Made by a program: the position numbers and the translations under genes
Notes under the pieces: model-generated
What the model was told of the DNA's origin: nothing
Seen by the model: only the letters and a program-made list of their open reading frames with translations
The model's database searches: none
Shown: piece by piece, positions 10,977 through 21,903 of the stretch
How the letters are laid out: each line of letters opens with the position of its first letter
Position numbering within the stretch: position 1 is the first letter of the stretch
NCBI RefSeq assembly: GCF_000004075.3
Contig: NW_022279580.1
Location: 62,001-126,000 of the forward strand
DNA from: Cucumis sativus
Taxonomy: Eukaryota; Streptophyta; Magnoliopsida; Cucurbitales; Cucurbitaceae
Reading direction: 5' to 3'
Length of the DNA: 64,000 nt

Positions 10977-11829
10977 CTACTTCATGCAAGTTTGATAACA
11001 TCCTTTATAACAACTCTCTGATTTTTCCAGGTCTGCCAATTTCATAAAGAAAAAAAGAACAATTAAAAGAAGGATAATCAGCCATTAAACTAGAGAAAAT
11101 TATTAAAGTAAGCGACCAAATTTTAGTATACTAAACTCTCAATGATTGTGAGTTTTGATCTAGATAAGAAGTTTGTATATGAATACTACTCTAATTGAAT
11201 GTTAGTCATGACTAGGATAACCTCTAATGACATTTCATGCTCAATGCATGTAAGCAAACAATGTCTTTCCCAACGAATTATCCTCATTATGAAAATGTTT
11301 GCCAACACTACTATTAGTGCGTAAAATACAAAAGAAATATCAAAATTAACACCAATAAACCTAAAATCTCTTTTTTTTTATATAAAAAAGAAAGGATAGT
11401 GTCAATCAGAGAGTCGAGCAGAATATCTCAACTAGAATGTGACATTCATAGATATGGTCAAAACAACTATGTGAAAGGGGCAATATTATAGAAGCTAATA
11501 AAAGAAAAAAACCAGAGCAAAGATCTCTCAGAATAGCATTTAGATTGAGACATCAGAAACCAAAAAAAACTTAAAGGATTAAAATAGGTATATTAACTTG
11601 GTCCAACAATGTAAAAGAATAAAATAGGTACTCCAAGAGTACTAGAAATTAACTCACTCGGGTTTTGCAGGGTGGAAATTTGGCTGCAGAGAGAAGCGGC
11701 ACAACCAAGGTTGCAAAATTGACGAGCAGCATCCTCGGGGTTGGCATTCGTAGCGGAATTCGTAATGGTTGATGTGGATCCTCCACCACATAAGCTAAGG
11801 AAAATCAAGCAAATTACAAATGATTTCAT
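10977..11829 (-). CDS. Secreted thionin-like cysteine-rich peptide, gene 1 (two exons)
   Basis: Exon 1 is 11829-11658 and exon 2 is 11032-10977, with a 625-base intron (donor GTGAGT, acceptor TTGGCAG, phase 1). The product is 75 aa. Residues 1 to about 20 form a signal peptide (MKSFVICLIFLSLC, then GGGSTS), predicting secretion. The mature part has six cysteines at 39, 43, 48, 65, 69 and 73 (C-x3-C-x4-C-x16-C-x3-C-x3-C), allowing three disulfides. Exon 2 alone supplies the last three (SCYKGCYQTC). Small secreted peptides with CxxxC pairs of this kind are annotated as plant thionin-like proteins, with presumed antimicrobial or defence roles. Activity is inferred, not shown. Reading through the donor would give a 78-aa frame with only three mature cysteines; the even cysteine count supports splicing. 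A TATA box lies 58 bases upstream of the ATG. Gene 2 is a near-exact copy. Confidence 0.85.
11033..11657 (-). other. Intron of thionin-like gene 1
   Basis: GT-AG intron conserved in gene 2 (21960-22611). In unit 3 the same intron holds the junction at about 35324 that splits the gene. Confidence 0.8.
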
Positions 11830-11886
11830 TTTTTCTCAATTTAAATTTCTTCTTTATGTTTTTTCTTCTTTTTGTTATGGTTCAAA

Positions 11887-11894
11887 TGTATATA
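11887..11894 (-). promoter_or_regulatory. TATA box of thionin-like gene 1
   Basis: TATATACA on the minus strand, 58-65 bases before the ATG, with a CT-rich 5' leader (ttcttctttatg on the plus strand) between. Gene 2 has a stronger TATATATAA at 22841-22849. Confidence 0.6.
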
Positions 11895-13552
11895 TGGTTA
11901 AGCGCTTGATTTTATAGAAAATAAGATTGAGTAAAATTAACTATAGAGAGAAAAATAAAATTAAGTACTCTTCGTCAAAACCACAAATAGAATTGAGGAT
12001 GAAACAATATTCATGGCGATACTATCGAAAAACGAATGACTCACGATGACACACTGCCACGCTTCCCTTGATCACCTCACATTCTTTTGACTAATTTAAC
12101 TTCCTCTTATGGCTTAAAATGTCTTTCACGTTAAAGCCCTACCAATGTGGAAGATCTCATTTGTAGTTTACAAAATTGCCATTACACAAATTATATCTTT
12201 GACATTTTCAACCGATTTTTTTTAGTTGTAAATATAACAAATAGAAACACATACATATATAGACCTAGACCTAGTAATAGAAGTATACATTGTTATATTT
12301 ACTTTTCATAATTTTACTATACGCTTAAATCAATAAACCTGGAAGTGATCTCTATTGTAATTGTTTATTTATTTATTTTTTGATAGAACATGATCCTTTA
12401 CTTAATTTGCCGAGTTATTATTCGACACCAAGGGTTTCATTAGTATAAAACACATGGCTCAACTGACATCTGATATGTGTTAGCGATCATGACGTTTATG
12501 ACTTGAATCACTGCACCTTCAACATATTCTCTCCAATTACTAATTTAATATCAAATCAATTAGTATAAAATGAGAAAGTTGATGTCACAATTAGTATAAA
12601 AAGATATTATATTCGATCAAGGACTCGTGACCTTAAATAGGCTTTATATTTTGGATTAAGTTGAAAATCACCCACATTGAAAATATAATTTTGTTAAAGA
12701 AATCAACAATGAATTATCGAATTACAAAAAACGTGTGGAGAAATCGACGTACATATCTATTTGTGGTTTACTAACAGTGTCATAGCTACATCTACGAGAT
12801 AGAGAAGACACATGTTTTGGAGAAAATCTTTTCTTAGTACAAATTAAATTGTGCCTCTATACTTTGTTGTTCGTAGCACCACATGTAACAAATTCAAGGC
12901 ATTTTATCAATTTGTATATGTTTCAATTACTTTACTTTCACAATCCAATTGATGTATGGTAGAAAAAGCTAGCTCATGTAGTTATGATCTAATATGATGA
13001 TTAAGTTAGAAATTAAGTATCCTAGCCCTTTCAACGTTTGTTATTTTATATACATTTTTCATTTTATTATAACTAATAATTTTCACTCTTTTATAAAAAA
13101 ACCTCCTCCTCCATAAAAATATAAAAATAAACTTATTAAAAGTTATTTTATTAAAATAAACTTATTGAAAATTTTCCTCCCTTCCCTTCTCGTTTTATCT
13201 CCCTCTTTCTCTCCACCAAACCTTCACATCGTTTTCTCCATCTCCATCGGCCGCGGCTCACAACTCTTCATCTCTCCACCGATTGTCGACATAATCCACG
13301 ACTCTCCATCTCCACGACACTCTCTCCATTTTCGGATGGCCAACCACATAGACTCTAACCCACAACACTCCATCTCTACACCAGTTGTCAACCCACAACC
13401 ATGACTCTCTATCTCCACCGACCACCGACCACCGACCGTCGACCTTCAACCCCCACAACTCTCCATCTCCGTGCAATTCTCTCCATTTTGGAGTTCTTTT
13501 GCTTGTTTACTTATTTGATCAATTAGTTATTTTGTTTTTCTCATTTTGAATT
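11895..13552. other. Upstream region of thionin-like gene 1
   Basis: AT-rich, without supported genes, and conserved with the region upstream of gene 2 (22850-24505) and of the unit 3 relic (37452-39110). A cgatcatgacgtttatgac stretch (12483-12501) includes TGACGT-like cores that could bind TGA/bZIP factors. That reading rests on a short word match only. Confidence 0.4.
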
Positions 13553-14020
13553 CACTACAAGAAATTTATGATTCAATGGCAAAGTTTTAGTGGCGCAAGT
13601 TATTTTTGTTAGTAAAAGTTCGTTTGTAAAGAAGCAAAAAAAAATGTCACAAAAAATTATTATTAGTGTCACATTTTTAATCCACGTCACTAAAAGAATT
13701 AGTAACACACATAAATAATGTAATTAAAATCTATATAGTTTTAGAAACAAACTTAAATGTTGCTGAAAAACTTCAAACTTTCACCCTTACTTTCAATTTC
13801 CCTAAACTTTTTTTAAAGAAATTGTTAAATATATATTCTCTTTGTATCTTCCCCTTTCTCTCCTCAAGAAAACTCTTCCCAAAACCCCTACCTTTTAAAA
13901 ACTTTCTTTTATAAAAATACCTTTTCTTTTTTTAATTTCTCCCTCTTTTCCCCCTTCCCTAAAATTCCCCCACTTTTCCAATCTCCCTTTCCCCCCACCC
14001 ACCCCGATTTCATCTTAACC

Positions 14021-14740
14021 ATGCCACTTAACCATGCCATTGTTGGGAATGATAAGATAATTCGCTTGGCAAATGGGTTTGTACAGCTTAATGATTTGAG
14101 CTTTAGTGACAATTCAAGTTGGACCAAAACTAAGAAGTTTAGATTGGGAGTGAAATTTGTGGATGACGAAATCAAAACTAAGTTTCCAAGAATTGAGGGA
14201 GCTATCTCCGAACCTTTTAGAGTGATGGATCAGCGTGGTGAAGGTATGCCTTTTTTTTTTCTCAAATGCAAAGTTCTTTTTAAGTGAAAATATCATTCTC
14301 TGGAGATCCCTTTTTGAGACTTATTTTATATTTTTATATATATCTTAGTCCTTCCAATGGCCGTATTTCATTCAGATTCCCTTTAGTCCTTATATTTTTA
14401 GATCAAAGTTGGTGAATATATTCAAACCTTTTTTTGTTTTCTGTTTATTATGATGCATAAGGGTACAAGAAACACCACCCTCCAAGTAGGGGAGATAAAA
14501 TCTGGCGATTAGAAGGAATTGCCAAAAATGGTGCATATCTCCAACGCTTGTCCTCCAACGAAATAAAAAATGTGGATGATTTTTTGAAGACTTATAAACA
14601 AAAGGGTTCTACTTACCTGAAACAGGTATACGTATGACAAAAGATAATAATAATTCGAAGTTGTTAATTTCACATAACCATTTTATGCAGTTTTGTATAT
14701 GCAGCTACTTGGTGAGAAAGTCTCTATCGGCGAACAGAAG
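14021..14740 (+). pseudogene. Captured CBP60-like gene fragment (unit 2)
   Basis: Exons a (14021-14243), b (14462-14625) and c (from 14705) are essentially identical to those at 1194-1913. No change restores the missing ends. A gypsy LTR fragment follows at about 14741-15057. Confidence 0.75.
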
Positions 14741-15221
14741 AAGAAGAGAGGAAAAGGAGGGTGGGCGGCGGCTGGGTAGAAAAGAAAAGAAAACTGAAAG
14801 AAGGAGCAGAGGGGGTTTGCGCGCGGGAGGAAGAAGGAAGGAAAAAAAAAATTCTTTTCTTTTCTTTTTTCTATTTACCTTTTCTCTTATTTAATATAAT
14901 AACTAATAATAATAATAATAATAAATATATAGTATTATTATTATTATAACATTTCTAATCCCCTTTCTCCCTTAACTTCTTTTCTAAAAAAAAAAAATCT
15001 TCAAATTAAAATGCAATTTAATTTAAAAGTAAGATACCTTAGAGTTCGGGGTGTTATAATAATACTAAATTATTGGTCATTTTTTGTTGTGTAACTATTG
15101 GTTGGAGAGTTTATTTTGTTGATGAATATGTTTTATTGAAATGAATGTACGTAATGAAAAAAACAGAAAATGGAACATTTTGTATATTAAATATATTAAT
15201 AAATGCTATACATGATGTTAA

Positions 15222-15504
15222 ATATATGTCAAGTATACTATCGTACTTAAATCACATATACAATTTTACTTTGACGGATAAATAGCGTCAAGTATACTAT
15301 CTTACTTGACGAGTAAATAGTATCAAGTATATTATCTTACTTGACATGTAAATAGTGTCAAGCATATGATCTTACTTGACATGTAAATAATATCAAGAAT
15401 ACGATCCTACTTGACGTGCAAAACTCGTCAAGTATAGGACTCTACTTGACACGTAAAAGGTGTCATGTATATAACCTCACTTGACACGTAAAAGGTGTCA
15501 TGTA
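15222..15504. repeat. ACTTGAC minisatellite, interrupted (unit 2)
   Basis: The same palindromic array as at 2396-2870, cut after ggtgtcatgta where the LTR begins. Confidence 0.85.
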
Positions 15505-17006
15505 TGTCGTCACGTGCCCGAGACGACGCGGAGCGACCGACGTCCTCAAAAGAGCTAGTTTTAAAATAAAATAGGAGTCGCCACCAATCTTTTTTACGGC
15601 GTGATTGGACACCGAAATAAAATAAACAATTTAAAAAAAAATGGTCTGCGAAAAAATTGAGTAGCGTCCGGGAGTCATTTGTGTGTGGGGAAGGTATTAG
15701 CACCCCACGACACCCATTTAAATAAACGGTGGCCAAAGTTCAAATCTTGAATTGAAAATATTTTTTAAAATTTATTTTTAAACCAATGTCTTATTTCACC
15801 CCTTATTACTCCAATATTTGAAGCAATGATCTCATAAAATAAGTGGAATAATATTCCATTAATTAAGACTACGAAAGTTTCTCACCTTAAGAAAATGAAA
15901 AATTATTACAATTTTTCAAAATCTATCATAGGCTAGTCTTTGAATAAAGGATTTTTTTTTTAAAACATTGATTAAATTCATTTTTTCTTGGGATCAAATT
16001 TCGGACTTCCAAAGATATTGATCCCTCACCTCAAGAATCTAGAAATAACGGACTTCCAGGAAGTTCTAGATTCCATCGTAGGATTTTTTTTAAGGAAAAC
16101 GGTATAAGTTTTTAGAAAAGATTGGTTTAGGAAATCTTATGAAATCATATGTTAAATTTTGAAGGTTTTGAAAAAAACATAAAACATTTATAGCATTAGA
16201 GACAAATTTGCTAAATGATTGTTTTTTTTAAAAAAAAAAGTCTTTTATTTAAAACATAAAGAATTTTAAATTGGAAGGATTTCAAAACATTAAAAAAATT
16301 AAATACAAAGAGTTACATTTAAGTGCATATAACAATAATTATGATATAGCAATGTGAATGGTAAAAGAAAGGAAACATAATAGCAATAAAAAAAATAAGG
16401 AAAGAAACGGAAAAAAAATAATGAACAAAGAAAGAAATAATAAGAATAAGAATAAGTAGAAGAAGAAAAACAAGTAAAAAGAAGAAGAACCCTAATAATA
16501 ATATAATATAATAATAAATGGTGATGATAATAATAATAATGATAAAATTTTCTCTTTGTTCTTTATCTCTATATTTTAGAGAAAAAAATAAAGATTAAGA
16601 GTTGAGATTAAAAAGGGTAATAAAATACGGATAAATAAAAAGAGCACATTTGTCTAATGTCATTTTCTCTCTCCCTATTTTTTTTAGAGAGAAGAAAAAG
16701 ACTAAAGATTTTTTTTTTAAAATGATGATAAAAGAAAAAAAAATAGTACAAAAATACTAAAATTTTCCTACATTTTCTTTTCTTTCTCTTTCTCTTTTAA
16801 CAAGAGAAGAAAAGAAAAATAAGAATTCGAATTCCAAAGAAATTACTTGTTGTATGAGGTGCGGATCATTGGGATTAAATCCCTACCAAATGCAACATCC
16901 AATTAAGTTTAGTTAACAATGAGGTTTAATTTGCTTAAGATAAAATTTAAAAAAATATAGAGACAATAGGGTAATGAAAAGAATAACAGAAACGCACCTT
17001 TTACAC

Positions 17007-17047
<41 letters not shown>

Positions 17048-17650
17048 AGAGATTCCCTCTAAAAACTTTTTCTAAGCACTCTTTTTAAAAAGATTTCTCT
17101 AAGAAACTTTCTCCAAAGAATTTTTGTAAGAAATTCTCCTCTAAAGAATTCTTTGTTTAAGAAACTTCTCTCCTCTAAACCCGGAGTGTACCACAAATTA
17201 GGAAAAAATAATAAAAATAAAATCGAAATTTAATATTATATTAATAAAACAAATTTTCATTTTCCTAAAATAAATTAAATGAGATATTTTGAGATTTTGT
17301 AAAAAATAAATTAATACATCAAATGAATATTAAAATACCGTTATTTAAAATTGATTTTATTTTTTCCTAAAATGATTTTAGTAAGTCAAAATTGATATTA
17401 TAAGATTTTATTTAAAACAAATTCATTTCTTTTTTTTCTAAAATAGAACAAATATGATATTAAAAGATTTAAAAAAAAATAAATTGATTTAATTTTGTTT
17501 CTTAAAATGATAAAAATGAAATATTATAAGATATTATGTATTATTATTTTTTTTTACCTTTTTTTAAAGTAAATAAATAATTTAGCAATTATTACTAATA
17601 TTAGTATTAAAAAAAGATATATATGTGTAGGATAAAAATAGGTGGCTACA
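15505..17650 (-). mobile_element. Ogre/Tat-type LTR (3' LTR of a minus-strand element)
   Basis: On the plus strand it begins TGTCGTCACGTGCCCGAGAC and ends GGTGGCTACA (2146 bp, TG...CA). The block with gagtcgccaccaatc, acggcgtgattggacacc and ggggaaggtattagcacccc resembles the LTR consensus I know from Ogre/Tat-lineage gypsy elements. Outside the right edge, the minus strand reads GCACGAAGGGGGGCATAC, a polypurine tract. This makes it the 3' LTR of an element running right to left. A 37-base T run lies at 17009-17045. Related copies are at 47629-49944 and, in part, at 35325-35945. The 102-aa minus frame at 15428-15736 is not a gene. Confidence 0.8.
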
Positions 17651-17668
17651 GTATGCCCCCCTTCGTGC
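17651..17668 (-). other. Polypurine tract of the Ogre/Tat-type element
   Basis: GAAGGGGGGCA on the minus strand abuts the LTR. It would prime plus-strand DNA synthesis. It is repeated at 35946-35963. Confidence 0.75.
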
Positions 17669-19096
17669 ATCCTTGTAGAATTAGAAGGTGGACGAAGGTG
17701 TAGCCATTGACTCATCAAACTAAGATATTTTATATAAATTATCAACGTTAAGGACCATGGATAAGACAAGCATCTCATAAATAAGCTGGAGGCCAGAGAT
17801 AAAACGAATGCCACCACAACAACACGGTGTCAATGGCCAAGGATAAAACAAGCACCTCATGACAAAAGAATAAATAAGCTGGAGACCAGGGATAAAACAA
17901 GCGTCACCGCAGCAATACGGTGTTAAGGGCCAGGGATAAAACAAGCGCCTCATGACAAAAGAATAAATAAGCTAGAGGTAGAGATAAAACGAACGCCACC
18001 ACAGCAACATGGTGTCAAGGGCCAGGGATAAAACAAGCAGCTCATGACGAAAGAATAAATAAGCTGGAGACCAGGGATAAAACAAGTGTCACCACAGCAA
18101 TACGGTGTCAAGGGCCAGGGATAAAACAAGCGCCTCATGACAAAAGAATAAATAAAATGGAGGCGAGAGATGAAACAAGCACCACTATAACAACATGGTG
18201 TCAAGGGCCAGGGATGAAACAAGCACCTCATGACAAGAATAAATAAACTGGAGACCAGGGATAAAACAAGCGTCATCACAACTAAAATCAAATTGATAAA
18301 TGTCATTAAAAAATGCTTGTATGCATGTATATGCTTACTAAGACATGGTTATTTTAATAGTTTTCTTTTCTTTTCAAACATTCTCTAGATTCTTTTCAAA
18401 AAAGAAAACGAGTCATACAAAATAGGTGGTTTACTTTTCCACAAAAATTGATAACTAGGCATCATAATCTTGAGTTGTAACCTAGCTGCTAATTTGCCTT
18501 GAAAATCTTTGTGGAGTGATTATTTACCAAATAAAACATCATTTTTAGTCATTGAGACCGATGGTAATAAGTAGATCAATAAAAGGTAGCGATCATGTAA
18601 CTTAGATCTTGATCTTAAAGTCCTTCCTTAAGCTTCAAACTCTTCATAAATGATGAACTTTAAAGGCTCTTATAGTCTCTAAAGCGAGGGAATCTTCTTT
18701 GAGATTATCTCTCTCTTGCAAATAATGATGACAAGCGTCTTGTGCTTTGCAACGCAGTCTTACTTAGATGGATGATACTTGGTCTTCAACAAAGAAAGCC
18801 AGTTTCGCCTTATATATTAAATAAGGGAGACCGTCCCCAAATGATCTTTGATAAAAATAGGAAAACTCCTACTAATCCATTTTATGAACAACGACGATGA
18901 TTATCAGATATCTTGCAACATACTCATTTCAAGATTTTGGCTTACTAGCTCAACAACCCTCTTGTTCTCTATTTCAACATCTTGAGGCACAACATATTTT
19001 AGCTCTTCTCTTCATGATGAAAAATTGAAACCAAACCTCCCTGTTGATTTCATTTCTGAAGTCTTCATTGATATCATTTTCTTTTCACGACGACCA
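17669..19096 (-). mobile_element. 3' untranslated region of the Ogre/Tat-type element, truncated
   Basis: Non-coding internal sequence between the polypurine tract and the join to a unit remnant at 19097. It carries a 93-bp tandem repeat (17756-18285). No gag-pol domain is present, so the element is truncated at its 5' side. The minus-strand frames of 77-118 aa here are translations of the repeat (recurring PWPLTPCC), not genes. Confidence 0.65.
17756..18285. repeat. 93-bp minisatellite in retroelement 3'UTR
   Basis: The phrase ggtgtcaagggcc starts (with variants) at 17826, 17919, 18011, 18104 and 18197, a period of 92-93 bp; with the partial first unit there are about six copies. Each unit holds two sub-repeats around agggataaaacaagc. 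The paralogous region at 36052-36215 has only about two. Confidence 0.9.
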
Positions 19097-20600
19097 AAAA
19101 TTAAGTATCTTAGCCTTTCAACGTTTGTTATTTTGTATACATTTTTCATTTTATTATAACTAATAATTTTCACTCTTTTATATGGTTGCGTTATAAACAA
19201 TAAAAAAATATTTTAGTATTTTAATATTTTATTGTTTTTATACTTCATTTTTCAACAATTTTAATATTTCAGATTAGAAAGAATGACGAAAAAAAAGTTT
19301 ATTAAGAGTTAAGATAATGGACAAAAGAAATAAAATTATATTTAAAAGAAAACTACGAATTGAAAACCACAAAAGTTTTTTTTTTGGTGTAGACACCCAA
19401 AACTTTACAATTAATTATATTTAAAAAAATCAAAATAGTTTAATTTTTTTTAACAAATTGAATCTCAAATTTCAGTACGACATAATCTATTTTACTTGAC
19501 ACTAGTTAGTTTTACAAAAAAAAATGTCAAGTATTGAGCATTTTAAAAAAAACCGTCAAGTATAGTTTCAAAAAAGTGGAATTTTTTGAAGTATTTTACA
19601 TTAACTTTTACTTGACGTTTTTTTCGCATCAAGTACAAGAGAGATTTGATTTGACGTTTTATTCGCGTTAAGTAGTATAACAAAATTTTACTTCACGCAA
19701 ACAAAACGTTAAGCATAGTTTGACGAAAGCAAAATTTTCATGAAATTTTTTGAATTATTTTACGTTAGCTTTTATTTGACGTTTTTTTCCACATCAAGTA
19801 TAGTGTAGAATTTACTTGACGGTGTTTTAGTATCAAGTATAATGCAACTTTTACTTGACATTTTTTCAGGTCAAGTATAGTTAATATTTACTTGAATCAG
19901 AAACACCTTTTTATTTTGTCAAGCATAAAAATATAAAATTTTTTATTTCCCTCTTTTCAACAATTAAAATTATTAAAATAAACTTATTGAAAATTTTCCT
20001 TCCTTCCCTTCGCGTTTCATCTCCCTCTTTCTCTCCACCAAACCTTCACGTAGTTTTCTCCATCTCCATCTCCACCGGCCACCGGGTCACATATATTTCT
20101 TGTCTTTTATTTACACTTAAGACCTAAATGTTTTGCTTATTGAAATTTTTTCTTTGATGGTTTATGTGATATATTGATGGTTCTTTGTAGGAAAAACATC
20201 CCTCATAGTTTTTCTTTTATAGAAATGGTTCCTTAGATTCTTGTCAACATGTTTATGTATGCTTCCTTGATAGTGACTTCTAGATTCTTCCTTTGTAGTT
20301 AGCTCAACATGAAGGGACTTCTTCAAAACAATTACTAGCTAAATTGGCAACTAAGTGGCTAAAAGCTGAGATTCTCGAGATACTTTTAGCCACTGTAGTT
20401 GTCAATCTAGCTGGAACAAAGGATTTGGATATTGATCTTCAAAACTAATTTCACTTCAGGTTTTTTATTGTTTATTTTTGTCATGAGATTATTGGTGTTC
20501 TATTTTTCAATGTTTGTTTGTTTTGTAGGTTTAATCATGATCTAAGGTCAGTTACCAATATTATACAAACTTCACATATATGGTTCATGTTTAACTGATC
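19097..20600 (+). other. Remnant of a fifth duplication unit inside unit 2
   Basis: 19097-19185 matches 183-262. 19964-20089 matches about 318-430. From 20090 the sequence jumps to the equivalent of about 3068 (atatatttcttgtcttttatttac) and runs to about 3570. The CBP60 element is therefore absent by deletion, not by lack of insertion. At 20589-20600 the motif gtttaactgatc joins it to post-gypsy sequence. Confidence 0.8.
19186..19963. repeat. Second ACTTGAC-rich block, differently organised
   Basis: An insertion of about 780 bases relative to the unit head. From 19484 to 19925 it has repeated ACTTGAC and TCAAGTA words with spacers such as gtttttttcgcatcaag, unlike the 37-bp units elsewhere. 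It may be the end of a different non-autonomous CACTA-like element. I could not define its termini. Confidence 0.6.
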
Positions 20601-20770
20601 ATAGGCGTGTAGGTTTCGAGAATTTTTTAGTGGTTTTATTTTCTAAAGAGAAATTAATGAACGAATATATAACAAAAATCCAACATAAAATGCATGCATG
20701 GATATTGATCATATAATAGGATAAACCAAACCCTAGCATTTTACACCATTAGGTACAAACTTTTGAATTA

Positions 20771-21567
20771 CATGCCATAACTTAATTTTGGAATTATGGT
20801 ATAGCCAAATTTTGGGGTTGCGTGACACACCAATATTTGACATTTCTTTATGTTCATATAGTACCATAAAGTCAATCCCAAAATGACTCTTCCTCTCTTC
20901 GTTCTTCATTAATTCATGTCGCTTTTTTAGCATCTTTGAAAGCTTGAGTTCATACAACCTCTCTCACTTGGTTCTCATCAGCAAAAAAGAAAAAAGTGAA
21001 TATATTTAACAAAAGCAATGAATTTGGAAATTACTAAAAGTTAAATCGAGCTCAAAATATAAAAACTAAAAGTGCAACGTTCTGGAACTCCTAAGAATCA
21101 AATAGAAACTATATCTTCATTTGTTTTCATAAAGTACTAGAAATCGAGCGATAAGGAATATGAGACAACGTAAATTCGTTGGACTTAGAATCATAATACA
21201 TATAGTTTTTGTTTCTTGAGATGATAATATTGCAAACGGACTCACTTGGCGCACCAGTGTATCTCAACCAGTTGGTTGACAAACATAGCATAATTCCTCA
21301 CTAAAAAATTTAGTATGTGATAATTTTTTTGTAAAAAATTAAAATATACTTTTTTTATTTGGTTAAAAAAATTGGAGTTATAACATTAGGTGCAACCTTA
21401 GTTGCCCAAAACAAAATACATCTATATATATATATATAATTGTATCGATACAACACACTTATTCAAATTAAGATTAACTTTTCGTTTATCAATTGTCAGG
21501 TGGACCGAGAGTAAATCATTAAAATCTTCAGAAAGATAATTGGTGCCTTCGAAATATTTTCGAATTA
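20771..21567. mobile_element. Unit 2-specific 797-base insertion, unidentified
   Basis: Units 1 and 3 read ...ttttgaattaacg... without interruption. Unit 2 has ttttgaatta (20761-20770), then about 797 extra bases ending tttcgaatta (21558-21567). The near-perfect 10-base direct repeat suggests a target duplication or a repeat-mediated deletion in the others. It includes a minus-strand frame (20957-20733, 74 aa, ELKLSKMLKKRHELMKNEER) that I cannot place. No terminal inverted repeat is obvious. Confidence 0.55.
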
Positions 21568-21903
21568 ACGAAATAAATTTTATTTGTGAGATTATTAACC
21601 ATTAATCACTAATTCCACCGCAAACACACACACTTAATCTACACTAAAACAAAAATTGTGACATAACATTCCATTCTCGCATAGCATAAAAAGAGAAACT
21701 GTGATGTTTTTTATTGCTCATAATCAACTACATTCAAAAGCATGAATCTACATTTACATCAAAACAAAAAATGTGTTTAAATATGAAATAATAGGCTTTT
21801 AAGCCAATGGTTTTATTATTCGTGTATGGTATGTTTATCTTGAAAAGTCAATCACAGTTCCTTTCTCCTCTCACCATACTTCATATTCCTTTTGTTAGCA
21901 TCA

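Larger units (their letters stand above)
1..12828. repeat. Tandem segmental duplication, unit 1
   Basis: The sequence starting at base 1 (ttttcttagtacaaatt) restarts at 12829, 23782 and 38387 with near-identity over kilobases. Unit 1 is the reference layout: head (1-724), Pack-CACTA (725-2887), gene-like stretch (2888-4373), TNP2 CACTA 5' part (4374-8092), gypsy LTR/gag piece (8093-10458) and thionin-like gene (10977-11829) with its upstream region to 12828. The unit limits are set by the window start and are arbitrary within a tandem array; a further copy may lie to the left. Confidence 0.95.
13553..15504 (+). mobile_element. CACTA-like CBP60-carrying element, right end lost (unit 2)
   Basis: It starts CACTACAAGAAA after ATT, as at 725. 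It is broken inside the ACTTGAC array at 15504 by the LTR that follows, so the right terminus is missing. Confidence 0.6.

Noticed and set aside
15428..15736. 102-aa minus frame with repeated VSSEVIYMTPFTCQVE
   Set aside because: It spans the ACTTGAC minisatellite and the LTR edge. The similar frame at 47607-47846 lies in the same LTR in another context, so it is LTR sequence.
17554..18306. Minus-strand frames of 77-118 aa with repeated PWPLTPCC
   Set aside because: Translation of the 93-bp minisatellite. The open frame follows from the repeat period (93 = 3 x 31) and not from a gene.
20733..20957. Cytochrome P450-like fragment
   Set aside because: The pattern KMLKKRHELMKNEE has a faint feel of P450 family segments, but there is no heme-binding or other signature, so it was left unassigned.
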